Shown: positions 1 through 10,099, counted from the stretch's first letter. The stretch is DNA of 64,000 nt from Syntrophomonas sp. (GCA_016841245.1 JAENZN010000017.1:1-64000); one strand, 5' to 3'. Translations and numbers: made by a program. The notes: generated by a model not told the origin, from the sequence alone.

Positions 1-31
1 AAGCCCTTTTCGGGCTTCCCAAGGCTTTTTC
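1..31. terminator. probable terminator at window edge
   Basis: The first 17 bases form a 6-bp stem (AAGCCC/GGGCTT) with a short loop, followed by a T-rich stretch at 26-30. It probably ends a gene lying to the left of the window; the stem may extend beyond the edge. Confidence 0.45.
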
Positions 32-575
32 TTCTATTCAACTGTCAAAAACCCGTATTTTTAATTTGCAGGCAATTAAAATAAAAAAATATTAATTCCG
101 ATATTTTATTAAAATAATCTGCATAAGAGGGCATATATCCGAAAAGTCAAAATAGTCACAATATTCGAATAAAAAGAAGGGATTAAGATGTTTATGTATA
201 ATATTTTAATAGGAGGAATTTTGTATTATAATTAAACATACATAATAATGTAAGCCTATAAACAACAAATCTTTTTTATCTCAAAATTATCTCAAAAAAA
301 ATGCAGCCAATCACACAGCTAACCTAAAAAAATCAACTTCGTAGGATCAGGTATTATGCCTGCGGCCATTTTGCCACATACAATATCATGAAAAAACAAC
401 ACCCGTTAGTAGGAAATTTTATTACCTTACCATAACTTAATAATTCCTTTTTTACTACTCACATCTCCTTAAACATAACTTAATTCCTCCAAATTTTGAA
501 GTAAAGGGGGGACTGTAAAGTAAAAAATATTTATCTGATAAGTGGGTTATAGAAAAAGTAATGACGCCTGCTGAT
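32..575. other. AT-rich gene-free stretch
   Basis: About 540 bases without a convincing reading frame or RNA. It is AT-rich, with long A and T runs, and presumably holds the promoter of the CoA-transferase downstream. I could not place a confident -35/-10 or -24/-12 pair in it. Confidence 0.5.
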
Positions 576-592
576 GTGCACAATTAGTGCAC
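576..592. promoter_or_regulatory. GTGCAC-N5-GTGCAC repeat, possible operator
   Basis: Two copies of the self-palindromic hexamer GTGCAC are separated by AATTA, 13 bp before the Shine-Dalgarno of the CoA-transferase. The symmetry and position suggest a regulator site or an mRNA hairpin in the leader; no regulator can be assigned. Confidence 0.35.
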
Positions 593-619
593 CAATAATT
601 ATTGAAGGAGGATTTTACC

Positions 620-1966
620 GTGGGTTATATTGAAGAATACAAAAGCAAATTGGTGTCCCCGGATGAAGCTGTTAAGGTGGTTAAATCTGGAGATTGGCTT
701 GATTATGGTTCCTTTTGTGGTCAAGTTAGAGCACTGGATGAAGCTCTGGCTAAAAGAAAAGACGAATTAGATGATGTTAAGATCTGGACCTGCGTAAACC
801 CTTATCCAACCAAAGTCAACGAGGTAGATCCCGTAGGTGATTCCTTTGTTTGGATGAGCTGGCATACCTCTGGAGCTGATAGGAAAGTAGCCAAGACTGG
901 AAAACCAGTTTATTATTCATCGATTAAGTATTCCGAACTGCCGCGTTATGTAAGGGAAAGGATTGAACCCCTCGATGTAGCGATGCTGCAGGTTTGCCCT
1001 ATGGATAAGCATGGCTTTTTCAATTTCGGTCCCCAGGTTACTCACAGCAGGGCCGTATGTGATAGGGCTAAAGTAATAATAGTTGAAGTAAATGAACATC
1101 AGCCGCGCTGCCTGGGTGGATATGAGGAGAAGGTTCACATTTCAGAAGTTGATTTTATTGTAGAAAGTAACTTGCCTCTAGCTCAAATACCTGCTCCCCC
1201 AATTGCAGATATTGATAAGAAAATAGCCGAATATATCATATCAGAAATGAGTGATGGCAGCTGTGTGCAGCTGGGTATCGGAGGTATTCCCAATGCTGTA
1301 GGTATGATGATAGCCGAATCAGATTTAAAAGATTTGAGCTGTCACACTGAGATGCTGGTAGATGCCTATGTGTACATGGATAATGCAGGAAAGCTGACTG
1401 GGAAATACAAAGGGATAGATCCCGGTAAATTAGTGTATACTTTTGCGCTGGGAACTCAAATGCTCTATGACTTCATCGATGATAATCCCAAATGTGCTGT
1501 CTATCCAGTTGACTACACCAATGAACCTTATATTGCCTCCCGTAATGAAAAGTTGATGACGATTAATAATGCAATTGAGATAGATATATATGGACAGTGC
1601 TGTTCAGAATCATTCGGTACGCGGCACATAAGCGGTACCGGTGGGCAGCTGGACTTTGTATTGGCGGGATGGTTATCAAAAGGCGGGAAATCTTTTGTAG
1701 CTACACCATCTGCCAACTATGGGGCAAACGGTGAAGCAAAATCATCAAGAATAGTACCTACTCTTACCACCGGGGCCATCGTTACTGATCCCAGATCAGT
1801 TGCTGACTATATAGTTACCGAGTTTGGTATATATGCGATGAAAGGTATGTCAGTCTGGCAGCGTGCTGAGGGCTTGATTAACATTTCCCATCCTAACTTT
1901 AGAGATGATCTGGTAAAAGCGGCAGAAGCCCAGGGAATTTGGAAAAAAACCAACAAGATTAAATAA
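620..1966 (+). CDS. acetyl-CoA hydrolase/transferase family CoA-transferase (butyryl-/4-hydroxybutyryl-CoA type)
   Basis: Predicted cytoplasmic family I CoA-transferase of 448 aa that would exchange CoA between acetate and a short-chain acyl-CoA such as butyryl- or 4-hydroxybutyryl-CoA. Start chosen at GTG 620 because AAGGAGG lies 8 nt upstream; a longer frame from TTG 602 would run through that ribosome site. The HTEM motif holds the expected catalytic Glu (E244), and GTGGQLDF (about 339-346) matches the glycine-rich motif of butyryl-CoA:acetate CoA-transferases. Length is normal for the family. It is monocistronic, closed by a strong terminator. The exact acyl substrate cannot be read from sequence. 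Confidence 0.9.
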   Translation: MGYIEEYKSKLVSPDEAVKVVKSGDWLDYGSFCGQVRALDEALAKRKDELDDVKIWTCVNPYPTKVNEVDPVGDSFVWMSWHTSGADRKVAKTGKPVYYSSIKYSELPRYVRERIEPLDVAMLQVCPMDKHGFFNFGPQVTHSRAVCDRAKVIIVEVNEHQPRCLGGYEEKVHISEVDFIVESNLPLAQIPAPPIADIDKKIAEYIISEMSDGSCVQLGIGGIPNAVGMMIAESDLKDLSCHTEMLVDAYVYMDNAGKLTGKYKGIDPGKLVYTFALGTQMLYDFIDDNPKCAVYPVDYTNEPYIASRNEKLMTINNAIEIDIYGQCCSESFGTRHISGTGGQLDFVLAGWLSKGGKSFVATPSANYGANGEAKSSRIVPTLTTGAIVTDPRSVADYIVTEFGIYAMKGMSVWQRAEGLINISHPNFRDDLVKAAEAQGIWKKTNKIK

Positions 1967-2020
1967 ATCAATCACTGAATAATGATAGTATCAGTATAAT
2001 TATAAAACCTTGGACAAAAA

Positions 2021-2058
2021 CAATCAGAATCAGGTTAACCCTGATTCTGATTGTTTTT
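2021..2058 (+). terminator. intrinsic terminator of the CoA-transferase gene
   Basis: A perfect 14-bp stem (2021-2034 with 2040-2053), a 5-nt loop and a TTTTT tail directly after it. Confidence 0.9.
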
Positions 2059-2160
2059 ATGAAAAAAGAATTGTCCATTATTAAACAACAGTATATTAAG
2101 AATAATGGAAGTGATAAATGAAAAAAATAGAGTGAGAAAATATAATTAGGAGGGATTTAT

Positions 2161-2331
2161 TTGGAACCGCAGGGAAATCAGTTAATAAAATGCTCCATAA
2201 ACAGCTGCCAATATTATAGTGCTGGTGCATGTACACTGCAGTCAATTCAGGTTTCGCCTGTCAGTAATATGACTACCGGTTTACCTGAGGATGAAACTAT
2301 GTGTCACAGTTATGTTAAGAAAGAAAAGTAA
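2161..2331 (+). CDS. small DUF1540-type cysteine protein
   Basis: A 56-aa protein starting at TTG 2161, 7 nt after an AGGAGG site. Cysteines at 11, 16, 24 and 48 in the pattern C-x4-C-x7-C-x23-C, together with the aromatic/glycine spacing, match the DUF1540 family of small, probably zinc-binding proteins common in Clostridia. Function is unknown. It stands alone between the CoA-transferase and comEA and has its own terminator. Confidence 0.8.
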   Translation: MEPQGNQLIKCSINSCQYYSAGACTLQSIQVSPVSNMTTGLPEDETMCHSYVKKEK

Positions 2332-2368
2332 AAAGAAGCGGCAGTAAATGCCGCTTCTTTTTACTTTT
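2324..2368 (+). terminator. long intrinsic terminator overlapping the stop codon
   Basis: A perfect 20-bp stem (2324-2343 with 2349-2368) around a 5-nt loop. A-rich on the left and T-rich on the right, so it could work in both directions. The left arm includes the TAA of the DUF1540 gene. Confidence 0.85.
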
Positions 2369-2595
2369 ATTAAGCCCATTAATTATTCAACATAATATCA
2401 GACAGCTGCTCAAAGCCTCTTAAGCTATGCTTCCATATCCTCGGTAATAGCATATATCAATGCTTTCCACATAATGCGATGACCAGGCTGCATCAAATTA
2501 CCATTGTTTTTACATCCTGCCCCCGGAAATATAGTATAATTATTAACAATAAAGTAAAAATATGTTAGCAGTTTGCTTTTCCAAAGGAGTCTAGT

Positions 2596-3216
2596 ATGAA
2601 TTTTGACCGACGGAGCTTAGCTGTAGTGTTTCTGCTGTTGCTGCTTGCTTTTGCTGGAGGAGTAAAGTACCAAGATTTCAATGATAGCAGGGGCGGAGAA
2701 GAGGAAATGCCAGCTGAAGATATTATCAGCGACTTGACCTCTGCAGATGGAAGTACAGAAAACAAAACGGAAAACCTGATACAAGTATATGTATGCGGAA
2801 AGGTCCAAACCCCGGGTATATATATAGTGAACGAGGGGGCCCGTCTGCATGAAGTTGTTGAACTGGCCGGGGTCACGGAAGATGCAGAGTTAAGGTATCT
2901 GGGTATGGCCCGGGAACTAGTTGATGGTGAGACAATAGTTGTTCCCGCAGTAGGAGATATTGATGCTGCTGATTCAAGTGTCTCAACCATGGCAACTTTT
3001 TCAGCCGGGATAAGCAATGGCAGGGTTAACATCAACCAAGCCAGTGCAGATGAAATGGCCAGTAAACTTACCGGAATTGGACCGGTTTTATCTCAGCGGA
3101 TAGTTGATTACCGGTTGGCCAACGGACCTTTTGAAAAGGCAGAAGACCTTCAGAAAGTGGCTGGCATCGGCGATAAAAAATTTGCCGATATTAAGGACAG
3201 CATATGTATAAGGTGA
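2596..3216 (+). CDS. comEA: competence protein ComEA (DNA receptor)
   Basis: A 206-aa membrane-anchored DNA-binding protein of the natural transformation machinery. One N-terminal membrane helix (about residues 7-21), then a SLBB domain (about 62-115) and a C-terminal pair of helix-hairpin-helix motifs (about 143-204, with GIGPVLSQRI and GIGDKKFADI). ATG follows AAAGGAG. It is 47 bp upstream of comEC, the classical order in Firmicutes; comEB is absent. Confidence 0.95.
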   Translation: MNFDRRSLAVVFLLLLLAFAGGVKYQDFNDSRGGEEEMPAEDIISDLTSADGSTENKTENLIQVYVCGKVQTPGIYIVNEGARLHEVVELAGVTEDAELRYLGMARELVDGETIVVPAVGDIDAADSSVSTMATFSAGISNGRVNINQASADEMASKLTGIGPVLSQRIVDYRLANGPFEKAEDLQKVAGIGDKKFADIKDSICIR

Positions 3217-3263
3217 AAGTAGTTTGCCGTGAGTGATTTTGAGGCTTAAGACGGTTAGATAAT

Positions 3264-5543
3264 ATGATTAGTTCGTGGATAGTTATTTTTATATTATTTT
3301 CCCTAGGAATCATTTTAGCATATTATGAGTTATGGACGGTTATGCTGCTGCTGTTGGGCGTGATGCTGTTAGTTTATCTGCTTGTTCCCAGATGGGGTCG
3401 GGAAATTCTTATCAGTATTATAGTATTGTTAATGGGGGTGGGATATTTTCAATATCGGGGTATTGATAAGCCGGCTGGTCTAGCTGATATAGAAGAGCAG
3501 ATAGTAAGCGGTGTAATCATCAACTATCCCTCTTATAAGCAAGATAGAACTGGATTCTTATTAAAAACCGATAAAAACAATCCATACTTGAAGTATATTC
3601 AAGTGTACTGTGATTTTGGAGCAGAACTTAATAAAGGAGATCAGGTGACTCTGCAAGGTAAGCTGGAAGTTCCTGATAAACCAGGCAATCCGGGAGAATT
3701 TGATTACTATACCTACCTGTTTAACAAGCGGGTTTTCTATATCATGTCTCTTAGCGAGGCAGAGGATATTAAGAATATAGTATCCTCTCATGGAATGCGC
3801 AAGATGTTAAATTCCTACCGGACTAAGATGGAAGAAGTAGTTCTTGATTTGCTGCCAGAATCGGAAGCTGACCTGTTTCTGGGTATGCTGCTGGGAGAAA
3901 AGGAAAACCTGGAAGAAAATCAATATGAAATGTTTCAAAAAACTGGCATAGTACATATTTTTGCAGTCAGCGGTCTGCATATAGGATTTCTGGTCTTGTT
4001 CTTTTCTTATGCCGCATCGCTGTCGGGGGTTTCAAAAAGAACCCGATTTGTTGGCGTGATGGGATGCTTGTTATTTTATGGCAGTCTGATAGGTTGGCCT
4101 ATTTCAGTTCAGCGTGCGGTGATTATGGCTTCACTGGCCTTGCTGGCCCACTACCAGGGTCGGCAAGGGGGGCTGAGCAATTCTCTGGGACTGGCGGGTA
4201 TGATTATAGTATTGCTGGACCCGTATTCCTTATTTACTACCTCCTTTCAGCTTTCCTTTATGGCTACCTGGGGCCTGGTGTGTCTCTATCCTGCTATTAA
4301 GAATTATTTTGAGTATAAGAACCAGGTGTGGGATATAATATTAATTCCCCTGTGTGCACAACTAGCAATAGTGCCGCTGTTAGCCTATTATTTTAATCTC
4401 TTTAGCCCGGCCAGCTTGATCAGTAATATCCTAATCAGCTACCTGGCAGGAGGCATAGTAATAACTGGTTTTGCTGCTCTGCTTACTATTCATTTTCCCC
4501 TCCTGGCATCACTCTTCCTGTATCCGGCTGGATTTATGATCGAGTTACTACAGGGGCTGGCAGCCTGCATGAGTCAGATACCGGGCAGTTATCTCTGGGT
4601 GAAAACCCCCAGGCCAGGACTTATGGGTCTTTACTATTTGGGTTTGCTAATGCTTCTAGCTGCCCTGTACTACTCCTGGCCCCGCCGGTATATATGCAGC
4701 TCCATGAGCCTACTGCTAATCTCGCTGCTAATAATTTGCCTGCCAGCAGGCTTTTATAAGCATGGTATTTTGGAAGTCGTTTTTCTTGATGTAGGCCAGG
4801 GCGATAGTATACTTATCAAGACTCCCCAGGGTAAATTCATCCTCTTGGATGGAGGTGGGAGCCATTATTATCCGGTGGGCCAGAAAAAAGTCGTTCCGTA
4901 TCTACATCACCGGGGAGTTCGAGAACTATTCATGATAATCAACAGTCATCCAGACAGTGATCATCTTCAGGGCTTGATAGAAATTGCAGCCCCAATCCCC
5001 TTCGAATATGCAGCAGTGCCGGAAACACTTATCAATTCCGAAGAATATGAGGAACTAAAAACAATAGCATGGAGCAGGGGAGCACCAGTTTTGACCGCCG
5101 CAGCCGGTCAGCGTATTAATATTGAAGAAGGTCTGGGTCTACAGGTCTTGTACCCGCCAGCTGATTTATATAGCGACGACAATAATGATCATTCGCTGGT
5201 GCTAAGGTGTGAATTCGGTGACTTTTCATTGCTATTGCCGGGAGATTTGGAGCAAGAGGGACTTCAATATCTTACCGAACACAACCAATCGTTAGATACT
5301 GTAGTGGTAAAGGTACCTCATCATGGCAGTCGAGATTCACTATCAGAGGAGTTTTACGATGGGCTCAATCCCTGCGTGGCAGTAATATCAGTGGGAGAAA
5401 ATAATATATATGGTCATCCCAGCCAGGAGGTGCTGGAGTACCTGGATAATACAGGCATACGAGTTCTGCGAACCGATCAGAATGGTGCTATCAGTATAGA
5501 GAGTAATGGCAAAAGTATGGAAATTGAATGCTTTAAGAAATGA
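3264..5543 (+). CDS. comEC: ComEC/Rec2 DNA-uptake channel with MBL domain
   Basis: A 759-aa polytopic protein thought to carry single-stranded DNA across the membrane. N-terminal membrane segments and an OB-like region, a central ComEC/Rec2 competence domain with many helices (about 200-490), and a C-terminal metallo-beta-lactamase domain with H562-x-D-x-D-H567 and a later HHGS motif. Full length for the family. The Shine-Dalgarno before ATG 3264 is weak, so translation may depend on comEA. In Bacillus holA follows directly; here about 13 kb of other genes lie between. Confidence 0.95.
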   Translation: MISSWIVIFILFSLGIILAYYELWTVMLLLLGVMLLVYLLVPRWGREILISIIVLLMGVGYFQYRGIDKPAGLADIEEQIVSGVIINYPSYKQDRTGFLLKTDKNNPYLKYIQVYCDFGAELNKGDQVTLQGKLEVPDKPGNPGEFDYYTYLFNKRVFYIMSLSEAEDIKNIVSSHGMRKMLNSYRTKMEEVVLDLLPESEADLFLGMLLGEKENLEENQYEMFQKTGIVHIFAVSGLHIGFLVLFFSYAASLSGVSKRTRFVGVMGCLLFYGSLIGWPISVQRAVIMASLALLAHYQGRQGGLSNSLGLAGMIIVLLDPYSLFTTSFQLSFMATWGLVCLYPAIKNYFEYKNQVWDIILIPLCAQLAIVPLLAYYFNLFSPASLISNILISYLAGGIVITGFAALLTIHFPLLASLFLYPAGFMIELLQGLAACMSQIPGSYLWVKTPRPGLMGLYYLGLLMLLAALYYSWPRRYICSSMSLLLISLLIICLPAGFYKHGILEVVFLDVGQGDSILIKTPQGKFILLDGGGSHYYPVGQKKVVPYLHHRGVRELFMIINSHPDSDHLQGLIEIAAPIPFEYAAVPETLINSEEYEELKTIAWSRGAPVLTAAAGQRINIEEGLGLQVLYPPADLYSDDNNDHSLVLRCEFGDFSLLLPGDLEQEGLQYLTEHNQSLDTVVVKVPHHGSRDSLSEEFYDGLNPCVAVISVGENNIYGHPSQEVLEYLDNTGIRVLRTDQNGAISIESNGKSMEIECFKK

Positions 5544-5752
5544 TTTTAAATAAAGGGAATATGAAGGATAGCCTAAAAAACCATTAACCATTATCATTGA
5601 TCCTTTTGTTAATAGAATGTTATAATTGACAGTAAGTTAACAAATTTGCATAGCAAAAACATTTTTGGAATCATTAATAAAAATAAGCCAAGAACTGTAA
5701 TTGGATGCTGATGTAATGCGGGATAAAAGTTAATAAAAAAGGGGGGGGATCA

Positions 5753-6919
5753 TTGGAAACTATAAAGATCGATAAGTTATTACAAAGTGCTGTTGCGGGT
5801 GGTATTGTTCCAGGAGTAATAGCATTGGCAGCCAATAGAGATGGGATAATCTATCAAGGAGCCTTTGGCTGTAATGCTATCGATAATGATGTGCCAATGA
5901 CTATGGATTCGGTCTTGTGGATTGCTTCGATGTCGAAGGCGATAACGACCGTAGCCGCTATGCAATTAGTTGAAAAAGGCTTACTCCGGTTAGATGAACC
6001 TATGAGCAAATTATTTCCTCAATTTGCTTCAATTTCTGTTCTGGATGGATTTAGTGCAGATGGCAAACCTCAATTTAGAAAACCTGTGAGACAAATTACG
6101 CTTCGCCATCTATTAACGCATACTTCTGGGTTTGCCTACGAGATATTTAATACTGACATACTTAATTACACATCAAAGGAACAGATTCCAATATTAATTG
6201 CTTGTAAGAATAATTCACTCGATACTCCGCTGGTTCATGATCCCGGCGAAATGTGGGAGTATGGAATCAGTGTAGAGTGGGTGGGAAAAGCCATCGAGGC
6301 TGTAAGCGGCCAGTCGTTGGAAGATTATTTTAGGGAAAACATTTTTTCGTTACTTGACATGAATGATACAGCATTCATTTTATCACCGGGAATGCATGCC
6401 CGCTTGGCTGCGATGCATCAGCGGGAGGCTGATGGATCGCTTACCCGAATTGATTTTTTGTTACCACAAGAACCTGAGTCTTTCATGGGTGGAATTGGAC
6501 TTTATTCAACTGGTGTAGACCATTTGAAGTTCTTACAGATGTTATTGAATGGCGGTGTCTATAATGGAGTCCGCATTTTACAGCCCGAAACTGTTAAAGA
6601 AATGGGACGCAATCAAATCGGGGATATCAACGTTCCTCCATTAAAAAGTGCCATCCCTAGCTTGAGCAGAGATGCTGAATTCTTTCCTGGTATGGTAAAG
6701 AAATGGGGGTTAGGCTTTATGCTTAATAATGAAGATGCTTCCACAGGAAGAAGTGCGGGCAGTATGTCCTGGGTAGGGCTTTGTAATTCGTTCTTCTGGA
6801 TAGATCCAACCAAGCAAGTAGCTGCTGTCTTGATGACCCAGATCCTGCCTTTTGCTGATGATCAAGCCATGGATCTATTCAATCAATTTGAGACATTAGT
6901 ATATGAACAAATAGATTAA
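5753..6919 (+). CDS. serine hydrolase, beta-lactamase class C / esterase family
   Basis: A 388-aa protein of the penicillin-binding-protein-like serine hydrolase superfamily (Pfam Beta-lactamase). The SxxK motif is S59-M-S-K62, and a Tyr motif (YGIS, about residue 169) corresponds to the YxN/YxS element. There is no signal peptide, so a cytoplasmic esterase or peptidase is more likely than a true beta-lactamase. Start is TTG 5753 after a run of G residues that can serve as a ribosome site. Transcribed alone, with a terminator behind it. Confidence 0.85.
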   Translation: METIKIDKLLQSAVAGGIVPGVIALAANRDGIIYQGAFGCNAIDNDVPMTMDSVLWIASMSKAITTVAAMQLVEKGLLRLDEPMSKLFPQFASISVLDGFSADGKPQFRKPVRQITLRHLLTHTSGFAYEIFNTDILNYTSKEQIPILIACKNNSLDTPLVHDPGEMWEYGISVEWVGKAIEAVSGQSLEDYFRENIFSLLDMNDTAFILSPGMHARLAAMHQREADGSLTRIDFLLPQEPESFMGGIGLYSTGVDHLKFLQMLLNGGVYNGVRILQPETVKEMGRNQIGDINVPPLKSAIPSLSRDAEFFPGMVKKWGLGFMLNNEDASTGRSAGSMSWVGLCNSFFWIDPTKQVAAVLMTQILPFADDQAMDLFNQFETLVYEQID

Positions 6920-6936
6920 ACTGAAGATGATGAAGT

Positions 6937-6974
6937 AAAAATATCCTCTCATATTATACGAGAGGATATTTTTT
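6937..6974 (+). terminator. intrinsic terminator
   Basis: A 14-bp stem (AAAAATATCCTCTC-type arm 6937-6950, partner from 6960) with a 9-nt loop ending in a T-run. It closes the serine hydrolase gene. Confidence 0.85.
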
Positions 6975-7220
6975 GCAATTGGGACGGTTGTATGTCCAGC
7001 AAGGCTGGCATGTTCTGCGGGAGGTAGTCCCGCCAGGGGAAAAAGCAGAAACTCTGTAGCTTGGTTAGCAGAGGGGAAAGATACTAGAACCCATATTTGA
7101 AGCGGACTGTCGTATGGATACCGGTCTGGTAGACAAGCAACAGAAGCAATAATTACTGCCTTAACCACCCGAGGCACGCATCGCGGTGTATAATGGCTCA
7201 CACCGCTTCTGGAACACTTA
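6975..7220. other. unassigned stretch richer in GC than its flanks
   Basis: About 245 bases between two convergent genes. The base composition is clearly higher in GC than the neighbouring intergenic DNA, and open frames on either strand do not resemble a family I know. It could be a remnant of a lost gene or mobile element; I cannot identify it. Confidence 0.35.
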
Positions 7221-8546
7221 TCAAATACCACTTCTTCGACTTACGCGCTCAAAGGATTCCTGGACTCTGGCTTTTAATTCGCTTTCATCGATGGTGTTGA
7301 TCTTTCCATTTAACATTAGTACTTTACCGTTCACGATGGTGCAGTAAACGTCGCTTGATTTAGCTTGATAAACCAGGTGAGAGTATACGCTGGCAGCACT
7401 CATAGGCTGGGTGTGCCAGCCGCTAAGATCTACTAATACGATATCTGCTTTCTTCCCCACTTCCAGGCTGCCTATTTCGTTATCCAAACCCATGGCCCTG
7501 GCACCTCCCCGGGTGGCCAGTTCGAATACAATTTCGGCCGGCATGCTGGTTGGCCCGTGCTCAGGCTTCTGTATAAGGGAGGCCAGGCGCATCTCCTGAA
7601 AAATATCCAGATTATTATTACAGGGAGGTCCATCAGCACCCAGGGCAATTTGTGCTCCTTTTGCCAGCAGGGCCGGTATTTTGGCTATACCGGAGGCGAG
7701 TTTCAGATTGGCGGAAGGACAGTGAACTATATTCGTTTTGCTGGCAGATAATATATCCATTTCCTCTTCATCAAGATGAATACAGTGGGCTAATATAAGT
7801 TTGTCACTGCACAATCCTAATTTATTCAGGTAGGCTACATTCCTCATCCCGCTCCTCTGCTGCACAGCCTTTACCTCGGCCAGGTTTTCAGAAGCGTGAG
7901 TATGGATAGGGATATTATACTTTGCTGATAGCTTCTGCATCTCAACTAATAAGTTCTCTGTACAGGATAGTACAAAGCGGGGACATAAGGCATAGTATAT
8001 CCGCCCGTTTTCCCGGCCGTTCCATCTATGGCAGAGTTCCATGCTTTCATCAATGGCATTGCTGCTGGTATCCATCAGGGTATCTGGTACTTCCAGACCC
8101 CAATCCATCATACATTTACCACCTAAATAACGTATTCCTGCTTCTTGAACAGCGGTAAATATAGATTCAGTGTGGTGAACAGTCCCCATGTCGATAACGG
8201 CTGTGGTACCACCTCGAAGGCATTCAGCAGATCCGAGCAGAGCTGAATAATACAAGGATTCCTCATCGTGACTGCCTTCCAGCGGCCAGATGCGCTTTTT
8301 CAGCCAGTTCAGCAGTTCCATGTCGTCGGCTGAACCTCTGAAAAGGGACTGACACAGGTGCACATGTGCTTGAATCAGACCGGGGATGACCAGCATGCCG
8401 GTGGCGTCAATAGTGTGCTCGACATTTGCGCTGATGAGAGGGGAAATTTCGATTATACGATCGTCTTGTACCAGGATATCTGCTTTAGTAACTTCCCGTC
8501 CTTCATTCATGCTGACTACAGTCCCATTTTTTATCAATAATGACAT
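7221..8546 (-). CDS. mtaD: amidohydrolase, 5-methylthioadenosine/S-adenosylhomocysteine deaminase type
   Basis: A 441-aa amidohydrolase of the ATZ/TRZ (MtaD-like) subfamily, predicted to deaminate S-adenosylhomocysteine or methylthioadenosine to the inosyl product in the cytosol. Metal ligands visible: H61-x-H63, H215 (IHTH), H254 (AHC) and D305 (GADG), with E220 as likely catalytic acid. ATG follows GGGGAGGATAAACCACT. Convergent with the serine hydrolase and divergent from the MATE gene. Related deaminases acting on guanine or other purines cannot be excluded by sequence alone. Confidence 0.85.
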   Translation of the reverse strand: MSLLIKNGTVVSMNEGREVTKADILVQDDRIIEISPLISANVEHTIDATGMLVIPGLIQAHVHLCQSLFRGSADDMELLNWLKKRIWPLEGSHDEESLYYSALLGSAECLRGGTTAVIDMGTVHHTESIFTAVQEAGIRYLGGKCMMDWGLEVPDTLMDTSSNAIDESMELCHRWNGRENGRIYYALCPRFVLSCTENLLVEMQKLSAKYNIPIHTHASENLAEVKAVQQRSGMRNVAYLNKLGLCSDKLILAHCIHLDEEEMDILSASKTNIVHCPSANLKLASGIAKIPALLAKGAQIALGADGPPCNNNLDIFQEMRLASLIQKPEHGPTSMPAEIVFELATRGGARAMGLDNEIGSLEVGKKADIVLVDLSGWHTQPMSAASVYSHLVYQAKSSDVYCTIVNGKVLMLNGKINTIDESELKARVQESFERVSRRSGI

Positions 8547-8704
8547 AGTGGTTTATCCTCCCCATCGCTTTTTCACATGATGGCTGTTCAGGTAAATCTT
8601 ACCTAATAACATTAAAACATACTATTGTAATCTTTTCATTCATAGCTTTATTCAAAAGGGGGGAGATATTCATCAGAAAAATACCTGTTAATGAAAGCGC
8701 GATT

Positions 8705-10099
8705 TTGCAGAAGGGTGTAGGTTACCTCCTGCTTAAGCTTTCTTTCCCGGCTATGGCCGGTATGATGATCTTTTCCATGTTCAGTTTGGTTGATACTCTC
8801 TTTGTAGCCAGGCTTGGATCTGATTGCCTGGCGGCATTAACTATGGTCATTCCAGTTCAAGTGCTTATTGCTTCTATGGCATCTGCTACTGGAGTTGGTA
8901 TTACATCTCTGGTAGGGCGTACTCTGGGAAGCAATGAATCTGCTTATGCAGATAATGCGGCCTGGCATGGACTTATATTGGGTGTTATTTATGGATGTAT
9001 TTTTCCGCTTTTAGGATTTAATTATATGGATGAACTGCTGATTTTCTTTGGATGCAGTACCAAAATATTGATATTGAGTAAGGGCTATATGCAGATCCTT
9101 CTTTCAGGGTGCATATTTACCTTTGTCCCCATCATTTTATGCAGTGCCATACAGGGAGAAGGCAATACCCTGCTTCCGGTGCTGATATCCATTATCGGAA
9201 TTGCTTTTAATGTAATTTTGGACCCAATATTCATTTTTGGATTGGGGCCTATTAAAGCAATGGGTTTAGAAGGGGCTGCTCTGGCAGGGGTGTTGGCTCA
9301 GGCTCTATGTACCATTTTGGCGGGGGGAATAGTCATCTGTAGAAAACACTTTTTGAGCTGGGCGCTGTATCATTTTAAACCTTCATATAAAGTTCTTATA
9401 GATATTCACCGGGTGGCCTTGCCCAGTTTGATAATGGAGCTCACAGGTGTTTTTATCATGGGGTATATTAATAGAATACTGGCAGGATTTAGCTTTACCG
9501 CAGTCGCAGCATTAGGCGTATTTCTGCGTATACGATCAATGATGTATATGCCGGTTTTCGGCTTGATACAGGGGACCATGCCCATAGCTGCTTTTGCCTA
9601 TGGGGCAGGTAAATTCGATAGGGTAAAGGAGATCATTATAAAGGCTTCAACTTTAGCCTTCGCTTTTATGCTGGCAGCCTGGTATATTATGCAGATTCAT
9701 CCGCTTTGGATCATAAAATACTTTTCTGCTGATCCAGCTCTTACGGTTTTGGGAGTTAACTGTATGCGTTTAGCGACTGTGTTTATACCTCTTATCGGAC
9801 CGGTATTGATACTAAATACAGTGTTACAGGCCGTTGATCGGGGATTTACTGCTATGTTGCTATCCCTTTGCCGACAGCTGGTTTTTTTTCTGCCCTTGTT
9901 GATATTTCTCCCCGATCACCTGGGACTGAACGGTGTTTGGCTGGCTTTCTCTTTATCAGAGTTCTTAGCAGCCATGCTGGCTCTTTTGATTTTTGTACGC
10001 CTGTGGCGTACACTGCCGAAAAAGAAAAATTCACCGTTCTTTACCGCTTTTGGCTGGCAGTATATTTTTAAACGAATTGCTGCCTGGTTGAGATGGTGA
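8705..10099 (+). CDS. MATE-family multidrug/cation antiporter
   Basis: A 464-aa polytopic membrane protein of the MATE family, expected to export drugs or metabolites against Na+ or H+. The N-terminal segment around LVDTLFVARLG and about 12 hydrophobic helices fit. The canonical TTG start at 8705 lacks a good ribosome site; the frame is open further upstream, where GGGGGGAG (8658-8665) sits 6 nt before an ATC codon at 8672, which would add 11 residues. The stop codon directly abuts a 29-bp repeat. Confidence 0.85.
   Translation: MQKGVGYLLLKLSFPAMAGMMIFSMFSLVDTLFVARLGSDCLAALTMVIPVQVLIASMASATGVGITSLVGRTLGSNESAYADNAAWHGLILGVIYGCIFPLLGFNYMDELLIFFGCSTKILILSKGYMQILLSGCIFTFVPIILCSAIQGEGNTLLPVLISIIGIAFNVILDPIFIFGLGPIKAMGLEGAALAGVLAQALCTILAGGIVICRKHFLSWALYHFKPSYKVLIDIHRVALPSLIMELTGVFIMGYINRILAGFSFTAVAALGVFLRIRSMMYMPVFGLIQGTMPIAAFAYGAGKFDRVKEIIIKASTLAFAFMLAAWYIMQIHPLWIIKYFSADPALTVLGVNCMRLATVFIPLIGPVLILNTVLQAVDRGFTAMLLSLCRQLVFFLPLLIFLPDHLGLNGVWLAFSLSEFLAAMLALLIFVRLWRTLPKKKNSPFFTAFGWQYIFKRIAAWLRW

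Noticed and set aside
7000-7215. Group II intron or transposase remnant
   Set aside because: The GC-rich stretch gave a first impression of structured RNA, but no domain V/VI-like end or transposase motif could be found.
6896-7231. 111-codon minus-strand frame in the serine hydrolase-amidohydrolase gap
   Set aside because: It runs antisense through a terminator and has no start signal or known similarity.
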